A stretch of 64,000 nt of DNA from positions 1-64,000 of the forward strand of contig PMUP01000067.1 in the NCBI GenBank assembly GCA_003166865.1, read 5' to 3'. The position numbers and the translations under genes are program-made. Shown in pieces: positions 49,266-58,708 of the stretch (its first letter is position 1; every line of letters starts with the position of its first letter). This DNA comes from Bryobacterales bacterium (lineage in GTDB: Bacteria; Acidobacteriota; Terriglobia; Bryobacterales; Bryobacteraceae). The notes beneath the pieces were generated by a model. It had not been told where the DNA came from and made no database searches. It saw nothing but the letters and a program-made list of their open reading frames with translations.

Positions 49266-51560
49266 CTATTGCACCGCTATCGTGATGGCAGTTGGGCTCA
49301 CATAATCGCCGATGGTGAGAACCACCTGATCGTAGCGGACCGGAGACGCATTGGCAGGCACCACCACGTTGATTTGCAGCACTCCGGCAACTAGACCCGG
49401 AGCGGCTCCCGCATAGAGTACCTGGGCAGGCAGGCTGTCGATGGAAACTGAAACTGGAAGCACCGGCAGGGGGTAGGGTTGAGAGGTGAGAAGACCATCC
49501 ACGCTTGGGGGCTTAGTGAGTCCGCCGCCGGTGCCGTAGAGAACCACCACTGAACCTTGCGAGGCTGGATTGGTTTCGGAGTTCACGCTGAGGTCCTGAT
49601 TGAGGATCGCTCCCGGGCCTCCACCGGTGGCATTGAGCGCAAACAACGCAGGTGACGCGGACTGAACTGGTACTGTCGAGGATCCCGTGGGCTGGCCCTG
49701 GTAGACGACCTGAATTTGCGCAGCCGGTCCGGTAACACCGAACGGAACCACAGCGTTGATCTGGGTGGAGGAAGCGAACAACAGCGGTGAAGGTATGCCG
49801 CCGAAGAGGACCTGAGTGCCGTTTATGGTCTTCGAGAGGGAGTCGCCATTGATGCTGCCTGGCGCCTCCGAGGTTGGCCCAAGGTTCGCGCCAAAAATGG
49901 TCACCAACTCGCCGGGCGACACCGCGCCCTCCAGAAAACTCGCGCTATTCACGACCGAGGAGATGGCCGGGCTGGCCGCCGGCGGCGTGCTGTTCAGTTG
50001 TCCATACACCGCCACTGCGTTGGAAAACGTTGGGACATAAACGCGCCCGTTGGCCACCGTCGGCGGAGCGAATTTCGCGAACCCGCCCGGCTGATCCCGG
50101 CTGCTGTTCAGATCGCTGTTCCACAGCTCGTTCGCAAGATTCGATGCATCCAGCGCATGAAGCGTGGCAGGCACGCTATCGATGTCGTAGTTACCGGTGG
50201 TAAGCCAGACTATGCCGTTCGCTCCGCCATTTGCCGAAAGAGAGAGCCCGGCATATGCGGAAGACGTCTCCGGCGTGAATTGGGAGAGGATCGTGGAATT
50301 GATTTGATTATTCACGATCTGAAACGCCTTGAGCGGGCCATTGGGGTCGAACTCATACACGATGGGGGCGGCTCCGGACGAGGCCGCTGGATTATTCCAC
50401 AGCGCCATTTGAAAAATGCCCCACGTGTTCACCTGCACCCCTTGAACGGTGCTGGTGGTGTTGGGGCCTAGGTGTCCCATGGAGTCGTCCTGCACCAGAT
50501 AGAGCAATCCTGACTTACCGCCGCTGAGCAGAAGATTGGTGTTCGCAATCAAGATCGTTCCGGCCGATCCAACATCCTCGTCCAGATTATTGAGGTCGCT
50601 CCAATCCTCCGGCGTGTACCAATCGAGTAATGAAAGATCGGCGCCGCCGAGGCGGACCACTGTTTCACCGAAGTTCATGACGCCGTCGAAATCGCCATTC
50701 CCCGTGGCGGCATAAACATCGCCGTTGGTGTCCACAGCGGGCGCGCGCCCCGAGTGCCAAAACGCAGCTTGCCGTCCGTTTGGCGCGCTGTTGAAAACCG
50801 CCGTCTGCTTGAGCGTCGATGCGTTGTAGCCGAGCAACCATCCCTGATAGTTGCCCGTATCGGCGTGCGATCCAAAAGCGATGTACACCGTTCCGTTCCC
50901 GAGAATCAAACCCGGCCTTTGCAATTGCCAAAAAGCGTTGAAAGCGACCTTCCCCTGGCTGCTGCCGGCGCCGTTCCCTGTCACCGATGCGGCAATTTCC
51001 ACGGGTCCGCCAAACATCTCGTGTCCGTCAACCAGCGACAGCGCGTGCAGTTGAAACACGGGAGTGCTGGAAGCTCCAGGCGGAAGCGTCTCGGCGACAA
51101 CGTACAGCACCTGCGCGGTCGCATCGATCGCAGGCGTGCCTAAGATCCCAATCTCCGGAAGAATGTCGGTGAAGTTGAACAAGCCGGAGGGCACCGTCGG
51201 GCCGAGTTTCACTTGCCAAAGCGGCTTCGCGGATTGCGGATCATCGGCATTAAACGCAAATACGCTGTTGCCCATCGTAGCGACATAAAGAACGTTGTAC
51301 TTGACGCCGCTGATGGCGACGCCGGTCACATACAGGGGCTGCGTGAACACCAGCCCGTCCACTGGATAGGTGCCAACTTTTCCGAACGTGCTCCAGTTCA
51401 TCTGTGGCGTGAGGCTGGTTTCCTGCAGGTTGGCGCCGGTCTGCTGGTTGTCGTAGTTCACATTCAGCACATTCACCTGTGCGAACGTGAGCGCGCCAAT
51501 ACTCAGCTCCACGAGAGTTAGACGAGCACACAATTGTGATAGGCGAGATCGAATACTCAA
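49266..51560 (-). CDS. Secreted beta-propeller protein with TIGR03437-type C-terminal module
   Basis: A 764-residue secreted protein. A hydrophobic N-terminus (LVELSIGALTFAQ) precedes a PQQ-like/pyrrolo-quinoline beta-propeller region (about 30-520) with repeated motifs such as NVLYVATMGNSVFAFNADDP, TPAIDATAQVLYVVAE, RPGLILGNGTVYIAFGSHAD and GRVYVPTFSNAVAVYG. The C-terminal 235 residues start VVNSASFLEGAVSPGELVTI and contain FGANLGP and further strands, typical of the TIGR03437 domain common in Solibacter. Its role is unknown; surface binding or adhesion is plausible. It converges with the SLOG-SLATT gene, ends 21 bases apart. Confidence 0.75.
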   Translation of the reverse strand: MSIRSRLSQLCARLTLVELSIGALTFAQVNVLNVNYDNQQTGANLQETSLTPQMNWSTFGKVGTYPVDGLVFTQPLYVTGVAISGVKYNVLYVATMGNSVFAFNADDPQSAKPLWQVKLGPTVPSGLFNFTDILPEIGILGTPAIDATAQVLYVVAETLPPGASSTPVFQLHALSLVDGHEMFGGPVEIAASVTGNGAGSSQGKVAFNAFWQLQRPGLILGNGTVYIAFGSHADTGNYQGWLLGYNASTLKQTAVFNSAPNGRQAAFWHSGRAPAVDTNGDVYAATGNGDFDGVMNFGETVVRLGGADLSLLDWYTPEDWSDLNNLDEDVGSAGTILIANTNLLLSGGKSGLLYLVQDDSMGHLGPNTTSTVQGVQVNTWGIFQMALWNNPAASSGAAPIVYEFDPNGPLKAFQIVNNQINSTILSQFTPETSSAYAGLSLSANGGANGIVWLTTGNYDIDSVPATLHALDASNLANELWNSDLNSSRDQPGGFAKFAPPTVANGRVYVPTFSNAVAVYGQLNSTPPAASPAISSVVNSASFLEGAVSPGELVTIFGANLGPTSEAPGSINGDSLSKTINGTQVLFGGIPSPLLFASSTQINAVVPFGVTGPAAQIQVVYQGQPTGSSTVPVQSASPALFALNATGGGPGAILNQDLSVNSETNPASQGSVVVLYGTGGGLTKPPSVDGLLTSQPYPLPVLPVSVSIDSLPAQVLYAGAAPGLVAGVLQINVVVPANASPVRYDQVVLTIGDYVSPTAITIAVQ

Positions 51561-51626
51561 CGGTCCGTTCCGCTTCGCGATCGGCGTCGCGAACTTCCCT
51601 TTCTATCACGATTCGTTCGGAAATCG

Positions 51627-52889
51627 CTAGTTGTTGGGGGGTGGCTGCGGAGAAGCCGAGGCGGGTGCGTCGTCTGTAGTTGGCGCTGCGATTACCGAGC
51701 CGTCTTCGTTGACCGCGACGCGGCGGCGGTGAGCGGCCGAAGGGTCCGGGTCCGTGGCCGAGGCAGATGGAGTCGAGTAGCCATGGTCGGCGGGCGCGCG
51801 GGTGATCTTAAGCGGCGCAGGGTCGCCAATTCCCGACCCATTGGACGGCCCATTGGATAACATGGACGTGCGGCGGTATCGGATTTCGGCATCGGCATAA
51901 CGGTGGCGAGCTTCCGGAGTGAGATCCACCACGATGTTGCGATCCTGGCCGGGCTGAACGCCTTCGGGAAGATTGAAATACAACGTATAACGCTGGCGCA
52001 GGCGCGCGAGCGTATCTTCAAGCGCGGAAGCGTCGTTGACGGACATACTGTCTCCGCCGGAGTCGCGCGCGATCTCCGCCGTGCCGGCCGATGTGGTGTT
52101 CCCTCCACCTCCTCCGCCGCCGGGGTAGCGGTTGCCGCCCCCGCCGCGGCCGAAGATGATGCCGCCCAGCCCTCCACCAAGACCACCGCCGAGACCACCC
52201 CCACCCGAGCCACCGGGGCGTCCACCGCCGCGTTGGCCATACTGCCCGGCATCGGGAGCGATCAGCGCGCACATCACCGCATCGGCGCGCGCCAAGGCCC
52301 GGCCCACGGCAACATCGTCACGGTCGAATTCGGTCTGATCGTCGGTCAGGATGACAATGGCGCGCCGGGAATCGCGGCGGCCCTCGCGGCGGATGTAGTC
52401 GGCGGCGTCGAGCATGGCGCGCGTGATATCGGTTCCGCCATTAAAGCGCTCCTGGCGAAGCAGGCGGTCGAATTCGCGCTGCACCTCCTGAGGACTGTCG
52501 TTAAGGGGCAGCCGCACGCGCGTGTAGCGATCGAAGACCATGATGCCCATGCGGTCGTCTTTGCCGAGTTGGGTTAGCGCTTGGCCGGACGCATCGGCGA
52601 TGCGTTGCACGTGCGGGCGCATGCTGGCGCTGACGTCCAATAAAAAGAGCACGTCCACCGGCATATTTTCACTGGCGAAATTGCGAATGGGCACCACCTT
52701 GCCATCCTCGCGGAGGATGAAATCGCTGGCGTGCAGGTGAGTGATGGAGCGATTTCCGGAGTCGACCACTTGGGCGTCGATACGGACTAGAGACACATCA
52801 CTGCGGAAAACGGGATCGTCGTCGTCCCCAGCGAGCAGCCCGGTTACCAGGGCAGAGGCGAACAGGAGAAGATAGACAGCTCGGAACAT
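51627..52889 (-). CDS. VWFA-related Acidobacterial domain protein
   Basis: A 420-residue exported protein. A signal peptide (about 1-20) precedes a VWA domain with the MIDAS motif DVLFLLDVSASM near residue 87 and downstream TDITRAML and ILTDDQTEFDRDD. A glycine-rich loop (about 215-262, GGGRP/GGGLGGG/GGGGGNR runs) is inserted in the domain before RYTLYFNLPEGVQPGQDRNI. The C-terminal tail is Pro/Ser/Thr-rich and probably disordered. This family (TIGR03436) is expanded in Acidobacteriota; its ligand is unknown. It is divergent from the FGE-like gene. Confidence 0.78.
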   Translation of the reverse strand: MFRAVYLLLFASALVTGLLAGDDDDPVFRSDVSLVRIDAQVVDSGNRSITHLHASDFILREDGKVVPIRNFASENMPVDVLFLLDVSASMRPHVQRIADASGQALTQLGKDDRMGIMVFDRYTRVRLPLNDSPQEVQREFDRLLRQERFNGGTDITRAMLDAADYIRREGRRDSRRAIVILTDDQTEFDRDDVAVGRALARADAVMCALIAPDAGQYGQRGGGRPGGSGGGGLGGGLGGGLGGIIFGRGGGGNRYPGGGGGGGNTTSAGTAEIARDSGGDSMSVNDASALEDTLARLRQRYTLYFNLPEGVQPGQDRNIVVDLTPEARHRYADAEIRYRRTSMLSNGPSNGSGIGDPAPLKITRAPADHGYSTPSASATDPDPSAAHRRRVAVNEDGSVIAAPTTDDAPASASPQPPPNN

Positions 52890-53051
52890 GCTTGTGGACC
52901 GGTAAACGCCTACTTGAATGTTAACGTACGGGGTACGGATGGCGTTTCAAAAGACTGACCCCTGGAGGGCGGCTTTATGCTAACCCCGGCGGTTGTTGGT
53001 TCGTCTATTTGTGCGTGTTCGTCGAGTCTAGCCCGTCTGCTTGGAGACCAC

Positions 53052-54050
53052 ATGTACTTACGGAACACAGCTCTCGCCCTCGTGATCGCGTCCAATTTTA
53101 TGGTCGCGACGTTGCACTCCCAATCGAACAGCCTCGTCCCAGGACACACATATCGCGATTCCTTCGCTTCTGGCGGCAAGGGTCCGGAAATGGTTGTTCT
53201 GCCTGGCGGCAAGTTCGCTATGGGCAGCCCGAAAGACGAAGCCGGCCGCGAAGAAAATGAGGGTCCTGTGCACGATGTCAGCGTGCGCAGCCTTGCCCTT
53301 GGGAAGTATCCGGTAACGCGAGGCGAGTTTGCCAGATTCGCATCCGCAACTGGCTACAAAACCGACGCCGAGAAAGACACCCCCATCCCCTTTCAGCCGA
53401 CCGAACTTGGGACTCCGGTCGCTTGCTTTGCCTATAAGGGCGGCAGCGAGAACGGATGGAAAGCCGGCACCAGTTGGCGCGATCCAGGCTACAAGCAGGG
53501 CGATGATGAGCCGGTAGTGTGCCTAAGCTGGAACGACGCCCGGGCCTATGCGGATTGGCTTTCGCACGAGGCAGGAAAACCCTATCGTCTGCCAACGGCT
53601 GCGGAAATGGAATATGCGATCCGGGCTGGCTCGTCTGCGCCGTATCCCTGGGGTTCGGCTGCCGAAGATGCCTGTCAATACGGAAACGTACGCGATATAA
53701 CCGCCAACGCGCGGTTTCCACAATGGAAAACAGGTGTCACTTGCAACGATGGAGCCCTGTTTACCTCAGCCGTGGGTCGTTATCGGGCCAACGCCTTTGG
53801 TCTGTTCGATACCGTCGGCAACGTCGAGGTGTGGACCGAGGACTGCGGCGTGGAGGACTACGATTCCGCTCCCTCGGATGGCAGCGCCCAGCGGTCGCCA
53901 AGCTGCGAGCGGCACACGCTCCGCGGTTCCTCATGGAACTTCTCACCCGCCGACTTCCGCTCTGCCCATCGTGAGAATCCTCCAGCAGCGGGCCGCAGCT
54001 GGGATACAAGCTTGCGAGTGGCTGAGGACGTCCCACCGCATTACCACTGA
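53052..54050 (+). CDS. Formylglycine-generating enzyme (SUMF1)-like protein
   Basis: A 332-residue exported protein starting at ATG 53052 (TTGGAG upstream; a frame back to 52977 adds an unlikely leader). A signal peptide (ALALVIASNFMVATLHSQ) is followed by the FGE/SUMF1 domain: MVVLPGGKFAMGSPKDE, GPVHDVSVRSLALGKYPVTR, PVVCLSWNDARAYADWLS, YRLPTAAEMEYAIRAG, GLFDTVGNVEVWTEDCG, LRGSSWNFSPADFRSAHREN. True formylglycine-generating enzymes need a Cys pair near RSAHR; here that pair is not seen, so catalysis on sulfatases is unproven and a structural or protein-modifying role is possible. No sulfatase is adjacent. Confidence 0.75.
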   Translation: MYLRNTALALVIASNFMVATLHSQSNSLVPGHTYRDSFASGGKGPEMVVLPGGKFAMGSPKDEAGREENEGPVHDVSVRSLALGKYPVTRGEFARFASATGYKTDAEKDTPIPFQPTELGTPVACFAYKGGSENGWKAGTSWRDPGYKQGDDEPVVCLSWNDARAYADWLSHEAGKPYRLPTAAEMEYAIRAGSSAPYPWGSAAEDACQYGNVRDITANARFPQWKTGVTCNDGALFTSAVGRYRANAFGLFDTVGNVEVWTEDCGVEDYDSAPSDGSAQRSPSCERHTLRGSSWNFSPADFRSAHRENPPAAGRSWDTSLRVAEDVPPHYH

Positions 54051-54090
54051 TCCAGGAGACGACCACGGATCAGGACAGGGTAATTCGGCT

Positions 54091-54597
54091 TTATTTCCAG
54101 ACAAACCGCGCGAGTTCCCGATCCTTGCGCACCTGGTCCACGGGAAACACTTGGTTGTGCATCACCACGTAAACGCCCGGCGCCAGCGCGCGCGCGGCAA
54201 ACAAGCTTTCAGTCAGGTTCTGCAATCCGTCGCTGCCTTCGAATCCCAACGGCGTCATCGCACCGGTGAGCACGATCGGATATCGCAGGTTCACCAAACT
54301 CTGCTGCAACAGGAGTCCGGTATCCACCATCGTATCGGTGCCGTGGGTGATCACGATTGGCGCCGGGTCTTGCCCTAGCTTTTCGCGCACCGAGCCGAGC
54401 ACTCGCTCGCGATCGGCATCCGTCATTTCCAGGCTGTCTTTGTTCATGAGGTGCGTCACCGCGATCTCGGCGTCCGGCAAGCGCAGCATGCGGAAATAAC
54501 GGTCGATCTTGCTGTCCAGGTTCTGCACGTTTCCGGTTTGCTCGGAGTACACCTTCTCGATGGTCCCGCCGGTCGCGATCAGATAGATCCGCTGCAT
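54091..54597 (-). CDS. Short asparaginase-family protein
   Basis: A 168-residue protein with the N-terminal half of the L-asparaginase type I/II fold: YLIATGGTIEKVYSE (first active-site Thr) and ITHGTDTMVDTGLLLQQ (second Thr region), then PIVLTGAMTPLGFEGSDGLQ. Classical asparaginases are about 320-350 residues with a second domain, absent here; a family of short, single-domain proteins exists. It may hydrolyse asparagine or a related amide, or be inactive. The gene starts 3 bases after the stop of the glycosyltransferase gene, so the two are co-transcribed. Confidence 0.65.
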   Translation of the reverse strand: MQRIYLIATGGTIEKVYSEQTGNVQNLDSKIDRYFRMLRLPDAEIAVTHLMNKDSLEMTDADRERVLGSVREKLGQDPAPIVITHGTDTMVDTGLLLQQSLVNLRYPIVLTGAMTPLGFEGSDGLQNLTESLFAARALAPGVYVVMHNQVFPVDQVRKDRELARFVWK

Positions 54598-54600
54598 ATC

Positions 54601-55674
54601 TTACACGGCCTGCCGCATGAGCTGCTTCAGCGGAATTCGATGCTCCAGAATCAACTTCCTCACTTCGCGCGGCGAAAGCTTCCGAATGCGTTCAATCCCG
54701 CGGCGTTTCGCCAGCATGCGGGGGATTAGCGGCAGCGCCGCCAGGTCGCCCTTCAACAGCGCCAGCGCGGCTTGCAGTTTGCCACGCAATCCAGGAAATT
54801 TTCCCACTTCCCCTTGCCCCGTCACGGCGGCCCAGGCACCAGCACCCAATCGCATCGCGTAGTAAACGCCGTTCAACCACAGCAGGCTCCAGGGGAACAA
54901 TTTCACGGCCAGCAACACGCGATTTCGTTCGATCAGTTCGAGACGGCGCGACGAGAGCAGACCCAGAGTGGCGCCGCGATGATGCCGCACCACCGCGCCC
55001 GGCATGTACAGGCACTTCCACCCGGCAATTCTCGCGCGCAGTCCGAGCTCAGCATCATCGGCGTACGCAAAGAAATCTTCGTCGAACCCGCTGATCTGAT
55101 CCGATCCGATCTGATCCAACCCAATTTGATCTAACATCGAGCGCCGGTACATGGCCGCGCATCCATCGGGCCACAAGACTTCCTCGACGCGATCATATTG
55201 GCCCTGATCCAACTCGCCCGTGCCTCGCCCGCGGTTCTGGCCATCCGGATAGATCAAGTGGCCAACTTTGTCGATGCGCCGCGGATCTTCGTGTACCAGG
55301 ATTTTCGATGCGGCCATCCCCACGTCCGGGCGGCCCTCGAAGGCGCTTGCCAATCCCGCCAGCCAGCCCGGCTCGGCCTCGGCATCGTTATTGAGTAAAG
55401 CGACAAACTCGGTGTCGGACGCCGCGAACCCTTGGTTGTTCGCCGCACAGAAGCCTCGGTTCTCGCGATTCAGTACTACTCGGACTAGAGGATCGTTCCA
55501 CTCGCTTGCTACCATTTCAGGCGAACCGTCGTTAGACCCGTTATCCACAACCACCACTTCAAACGGCTGGTTTATCTGCTGGCGCTTAAGTGATTGCAAG
55601 CACGCCTTCAAAAAGTCGCGGCGATTCCAGTTGACCACGATTACCGAAATAGCCCCTAAGCGGTATCTTGTCAC
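54601..55674 (-). CDS. GT2-family glycosyltransferase (rhamnosyltransferase-like)
   Basis: A 357-residue family 2 glycosyltransferase. SVIVVNWNRRDFLKACLQSL opens the GT-A fold, EVVVVDNGSNDGSPEMVASE binds the nucleotide sugar, ALLNNDAEAEPGWL is the metal-binding DxD-like motif, and DEDFFAYADDAELGLRAR near 195-215 is typical of rhamnosyltransferase-like members. A C-terminal region (about 285-320) is partly hydrophobic. It probably adds a sugar to a surface glycan. Just before FDEDFF, 15-base repeats encode IGLDQIGSDQIS. The GTG start at 55674 is 40 bases from the divergent RodZ-like gene. Confidence 0.78.
   Translation of the reverse strand: MTRYRLGAISVIVVNWNRRDFLKACLQSLKRQQINQPFEVVVVDNGSNDGSPEMVASEWNDPLVRVVLNRENRGFCAANNQGFAASDTEFVALLNNDAEAEPGWLAGLASAFEGRPDVGMAASKILVHEDPRRIDKVGHLIYPDGQNRGRGTGELDQGQYDRVEEVLWPDGCAAMYRRSMLDQIGLDQIGSDQISGFDEDFFAYADDAELGLRARIAGWKCLYMPGAVVRHHRGATLGLLSSRRLELIERNRVLLAVKLFPWSLLWLNGVYYAMRLGAGAWAAVTGQGEVGKFPGLRGKLQAALALLKGDLAALPLIPRMLAKRRGIERIRKLSPREVRKLILEHRIPLKQLMRQAV
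55092..55136 (-). repeat. 15-bp tandem repeats within the glycosyltransferase gene
   Basis: About three imperfect 15-base units (GATCTGATCCGATCC and variants) encode DQIGL/DQIGS repeats. They keep the frame and lie just before the conserved FDEDFF motif, probably a length-variable loop. Confidence 0.7.
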
Positions 55675-55714
55675 CGGCTGTAGTATTATAACCGTAAGCT
55701 AGCAGGCAATTTGT

Positions 55715-56596
55715 ATGTTTTCTGTAGGTGAAACACTTAGACGGGCGCGCTTGGAACAGAGCCTCGATCTCCGCACACTAGCAGCGCGGACCAAAATCAA
55801 CGTCAAGTACCTGGAAGCGATCGAGGCAGATGATCGCCAAAGTCTGCCGAGTAGCTTTTTTTACAAGAGCTTCGTGGACCAGTACGCCAGGTCTTTGTCA
55901 TTGGACACGCAGGAGATCGCTGCTGAGATCGATCGCGTGTTAAGCGCGGAAGCTCCTCTGCCGTTACCTGGATACGAAAGCGTGGTGTCCCGCAATGTTT
56001 CGCCGTTGACATTCGCTCCTCGTTTTCATGGGTGGCGCACGTTCGCTTCGGCGGCCGCTCTGGTGCTAGTGGTCGCGGGCGGCGCGGGCGTGTACACGCT
56101 GTGGCGTAATTGGAGATCGACCATCAGCGTACAGGCAGTGATCGAAAGCGTGCGGTCTCTGGCCAAAACAAGAACTGCTCAAGCGAGTTCATCGGGCCAG
56201 AAACAAACCCGGAAACGAATGGAACAACGGGTGGTGACTCCTGCCCCGGGCCCTCGTTATGTGGAAGCAGTTGCATCCCAATCACCTGTATCCCAATCAG
56301 CGGCATCCGAGGTGCCCGCCTACAAAGTGATGCTCGATCTGCTGGCGCATGAAGCCACCTGGGTGTCGGTGTCTTCCGACGGCAAGCCGGTTTTTTCCGG
56401 TATTCTGCAGCCGAATCAGAGCAAGACCGTAGGCGGCAAAGAGTCCGCAAAGATGCGGATCGGCAACGCCGCCGGCGTTGAAGTGCGATTGAACGGAAAA
56501 TTACTCGGGCCGCTGGGGGCACGCGGACAGGTGTTGATCGTGCTGTTCACGCCCGATAATTTCCAGATTTTCTTCCCGCCCAAAGAGAGCGATTAA
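55715..56596 (+). CDS. RodZ-like helix-turn-helix membrane protein
   Basis: A 293-residue protein: an N-terminal Xre/RodZ HTH (VGETLRRARLEQSLDLRTLA through VKYLEAIEADDRQSLP and FFYKSFVDQYARSLSLD), a basic segment, one transmembrane helix (about 113-133, ASAAALVLVVAGGAGVYTLW), a low-complexity periplasmic linker rich in Ser/Gln, and a C-terminal beta domain (about 210-290, TWVSVSSDGKPVFSGILQPN). This is the RodZ architecture, which links the cytoskeletal protein MreB to the cell-wall machinery; it may also be called a DUF4115 protein. It ends 10 bases from the convergent pgsA. Confidence 0.78.
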   Translation: MFSVGETLRRARLEQSLDLRTLAARTKINVKYLEAIEADDRQSLPSSFFYKSFVDQYARSLSLDTQEIAAEIDRVLSAEAPLPLPGYESVVSRNVSPLTFAPRFHGWRTFASAAALVLVVAGGAGVYTLWRNWRSTISVQAVIESVRSLAKTRTAQASSSGQKQTRKRMEQRVVTPAPGPRYVEAVASQSPVSQSAASEVPAYKVMLDLLAHEATWVSVSSDGKPVFSGILQPNQSKTVGGKESAKMRIGNAAGVEVRLNGKLLGPLGARGQVLIVLFTPDNFQIFFPPKESD

Positions 56597-56606
56597 GCTC
56601 CAACAA

Positions 56607-57275
56607 TTACTGCGCCTGGCCCATCTTCTCCGCGCCGGCCTGGGCTTGGGAACGCAACATGCGTTTGCGCTGCCGCTCGATGCGCAATAGCTGTTGACGG
56701 CGACGATGCTTGATGGAGTCGTCCACCATCCGCCAGAACTTGCGGAAGTATTGGACCGCCGACGCGATGCCGAAAATCACGACTCCCCACATCCACAGCA
56801 TCGCGAATCCGCTCAGCGCCTGCCAGCGGATGCTCACCAGGATCATGGAAATGGCGGCCACTTGCGTGATCATCTTGGTTTTGCCAAGATCGCTGGCCTG
56901 GATTGTATAGCCTTCCGCCGCCGCGATGCTCCGCAGCCCGGAAACCGCGAACTCGCGGCCGATGATCAGCACCACCATCCACGCCGGAACTCGCCGGATC
57001 TGCACCAGTGAAATTAGCGCGGCCGAAATCAGCAGTTTGTCCGCAATGGGATCCAGCAGCGTCCCGACGGTGGTGATCTGCTTCCAGCGCCGCGCGAGAT
57101 ACCCATCCAGCAGATCGGTGGCGGCGGCGATCAAGAAGATGGCGAGCGCCAGGAACGCGTTGGGGATTAAGACCCCGCCGCGCCACTCAATACGCAGATT
57201 CTGTTCCACCAGCACCGCCACCAGAAATGGAACGAAGAAGATGCGGAGAATGGTAAGCGTATTGGGCAGATTCAT
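56607..57275 (-). CDS. pgsA: CDP-diacylglycerol-glycerol-3-phosphate 3-phosphatidyltransferase
   Basis: A 222-residue membrane enzyme of the CDP-alcohol phosphatidyltransferase family. The full signature D-G-x2-A-R-x8-G-x3-D-x3-D is readable in LLDGYLARRWKQITTVGTLL followed by DPIADKLL. Hydrophobic helices surround it. It makes phosphatidylglycerophosphate from CDP-diacylglycerol and glycerol-3-phosphate, the first committed step to phosphatidylglycerol and cardiolipin. It lies 57 bases downstream of hflX on the same strand, so hfq-hflX-pgsA form one gene cluster. PgsA is the usual family name here. Confidence 0.85.
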   Translation of the reverse strand: MNLPNTLTILRIFFVPFLVAVLVEQNLRIEWRGGVLIPNAFLALAIFLIAAATDLLDGYLARRWKQITTVGTLLDPIADKLLISAALISLVQIRRVPAWMVVLIIGREFAVSGLRSIAAAEGYTIQASDLGKTKMITQVAAISMILVSIRWQALSGFAMLWMWGVVIFGIASAVQYFRKFWRMVDDSIKHRRRQQLLRIERQRKRMLRSQAQAGAEKMGQAQ

Positions 57276-57332
57276 GTCAGGGCCGCGTCTTCAAAAATCT
57301 GGAATCCTGATGCCAGAATATCACTCGACATA

Positions 57333-58700
57333 TCACTCAACAAGGTAGCCGGCGAGCCGCCGCTTGACGGATTCGGGAACCTCTGCCTCCAACTCGCACA
57401 CGTCGTCGCGATACTGGCTGGAGAGTACCTTCGCGCGTTCGTGGAGCAGATGAATCAGAGAGCCTTCCCCCGCGGGGATAACAAACCGCTGGTGCGATAC
57501 CGGATCCAGAGGCAGGGCGTTGTCGATGGCTTGAAGCAAAGTGTCAAAACCTGCGCCGGTGCGGGCCGATACCGGAACCGCTTCGGTGCGGGCGCCGGCC
57601 TTCACTTCTCCCATGATTCGTTGTGCCAAGCTTTGGATGCGTTGTGCGAGGCTTTCAGTATCGCTCGCGGCGCTCTCCATCTGATCCATCTTATTGAGGA
57701 CCAGAATTTGCTGCGTTTGATCCGCGCCGATATCCGCCAGCACCTCGAACACGCGCGCGGTGTGCTGGGGCGCGCTGGGCGAGGAAGCATCCACCACGTG
57801 CAACAGCACAGCGGCCTCGGTCACCTCTTCGAGCGTGGCGCGGAAAGCCTTCACCAAGGTGGTGGGAAGATTCCGGATGAAGCCTACCGTATCGCTCGCC
57901 AGCACCTTGCGCCGCGATGGCAGCGTCAGATGCCGGACCGTGGGATCGAGCGTCGCGAACATGCGCGCGTCCGCCACCACCTCGGCGCCGGTCAGCCGGT
58001 TAAATAGCGTCGATTTTCCGGCATTCGTATAACCAACCAATGCAACCGTGGCGAGCGGAACCGATTGCCGCTGGCGCCGCTGCGTGCCCCGTCCGCCACG
58101 CACGCTTTCGAGCTGATCGTTCAGCTTCTTGATGCGGCGGTAAATTCCGCGCCGGTCGGTTTCAAGCTGCGTCTCGCCAGGACCGCGCGTGCCGATGCCG
58201 CCGCCCTGACGGGTCATCTCCGTACCCCGCCCGGCCAGACGCGGCAAAAGATAATTCAGTTGCGCGAGCTCAACCTGCAATTGTCCTTCGCGCGTGCGGG
58301 CGCGGCGAGCAAAAATATCGAGGATCAACTGCGTCCGGTCCAGAATCTTACAGTCCAACGCGCGCTCCAGATTCCGAAGCTGCGTGGGAGTCAGCTCGGC
58401 GTCGAACAAAACCATGTGGGCATCGTGGAAAGTCACCAGGCGGCGCAACTCCTCCAGTTTTCCGGAGCCGATGAGCGTAGCGGAATCGGGCGCCTGCCTG
58501 GCTTGAACGATGGTTTCTTCGACATGCGCGCCGGCGGTACCGGCAAGCGATTTCATCTCGTCGAGCGACTCTTCCACATCGTTCGCGCTGGGATCGGTGC
58601 TACCGCGCTGGTTAGAGCCGCGGTGCGAGCGGGATTTCAAATCCAGCCCAACCAGAATGGCGCGTTCCTCGGCCACACGTGCTTCGTTAGACACCGGCAA
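57333..58700 (-). CDS. hflX: Ribosome-associated GTPase HflX
   Basis: A 455-residue HflX. The N-terminal subdomain contains the ATP-binding-like region with TLIGSGKLEELRRLVTFHDA and LTPTQLRNLERALDCKILDR. GTRGPGETQLETDRR precedes the GTPase domain: G1 GYTNAGKSTLF, G3 SDTVGFIRNLP, G4 VLNKMDQ. HflX binds the 50S subunit and can split stalled or stress-arrested ribosomes. It follows hfq by eight bases, the same order as in Proteobacteria, so co-transcription is likely. Confidence 0.92.
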   Translation of the reverse strand: MPVSNEARVAEERAILVGLDLKSRSHRGSNQRGSTDPSANDVEESLDEMKSLAGTAGAHVEETIVQARQAPDSATLIGSGKLEELRRLVTFHDAHMVLFDAELTPTQLRNLERALDCKILDRTQLILDIFARRARTREGQLQVELAQLNYLLPRLAGRGTEMTRQGGGIGTRGPGETQLETDRRGIYRRIKKLNDQLESVRGGRGTQRRQRQSVPLATVALVGYTNAGKSTLFNRLTGAEVVADARMFATLDPTVRHLTLPSRRKVLASDTVGFIRNLPTTLVKAFRATLEEVTEAAVLLHVVDASSPSAPQHTARVFEVLADIGADQTQQILVLNKMDQMESAASDTESLAQRIQSLAQRIMGEVKAGARTEAVPVSARTGAGFDTLLQAIDNALPLDPVSHQRFVIPAGEGSLIHLLHERAKVLSSQYRDDVCELEAEVPESVKRRLAGYLVE

Positions 58701-58708
58701 ACGGGCTG

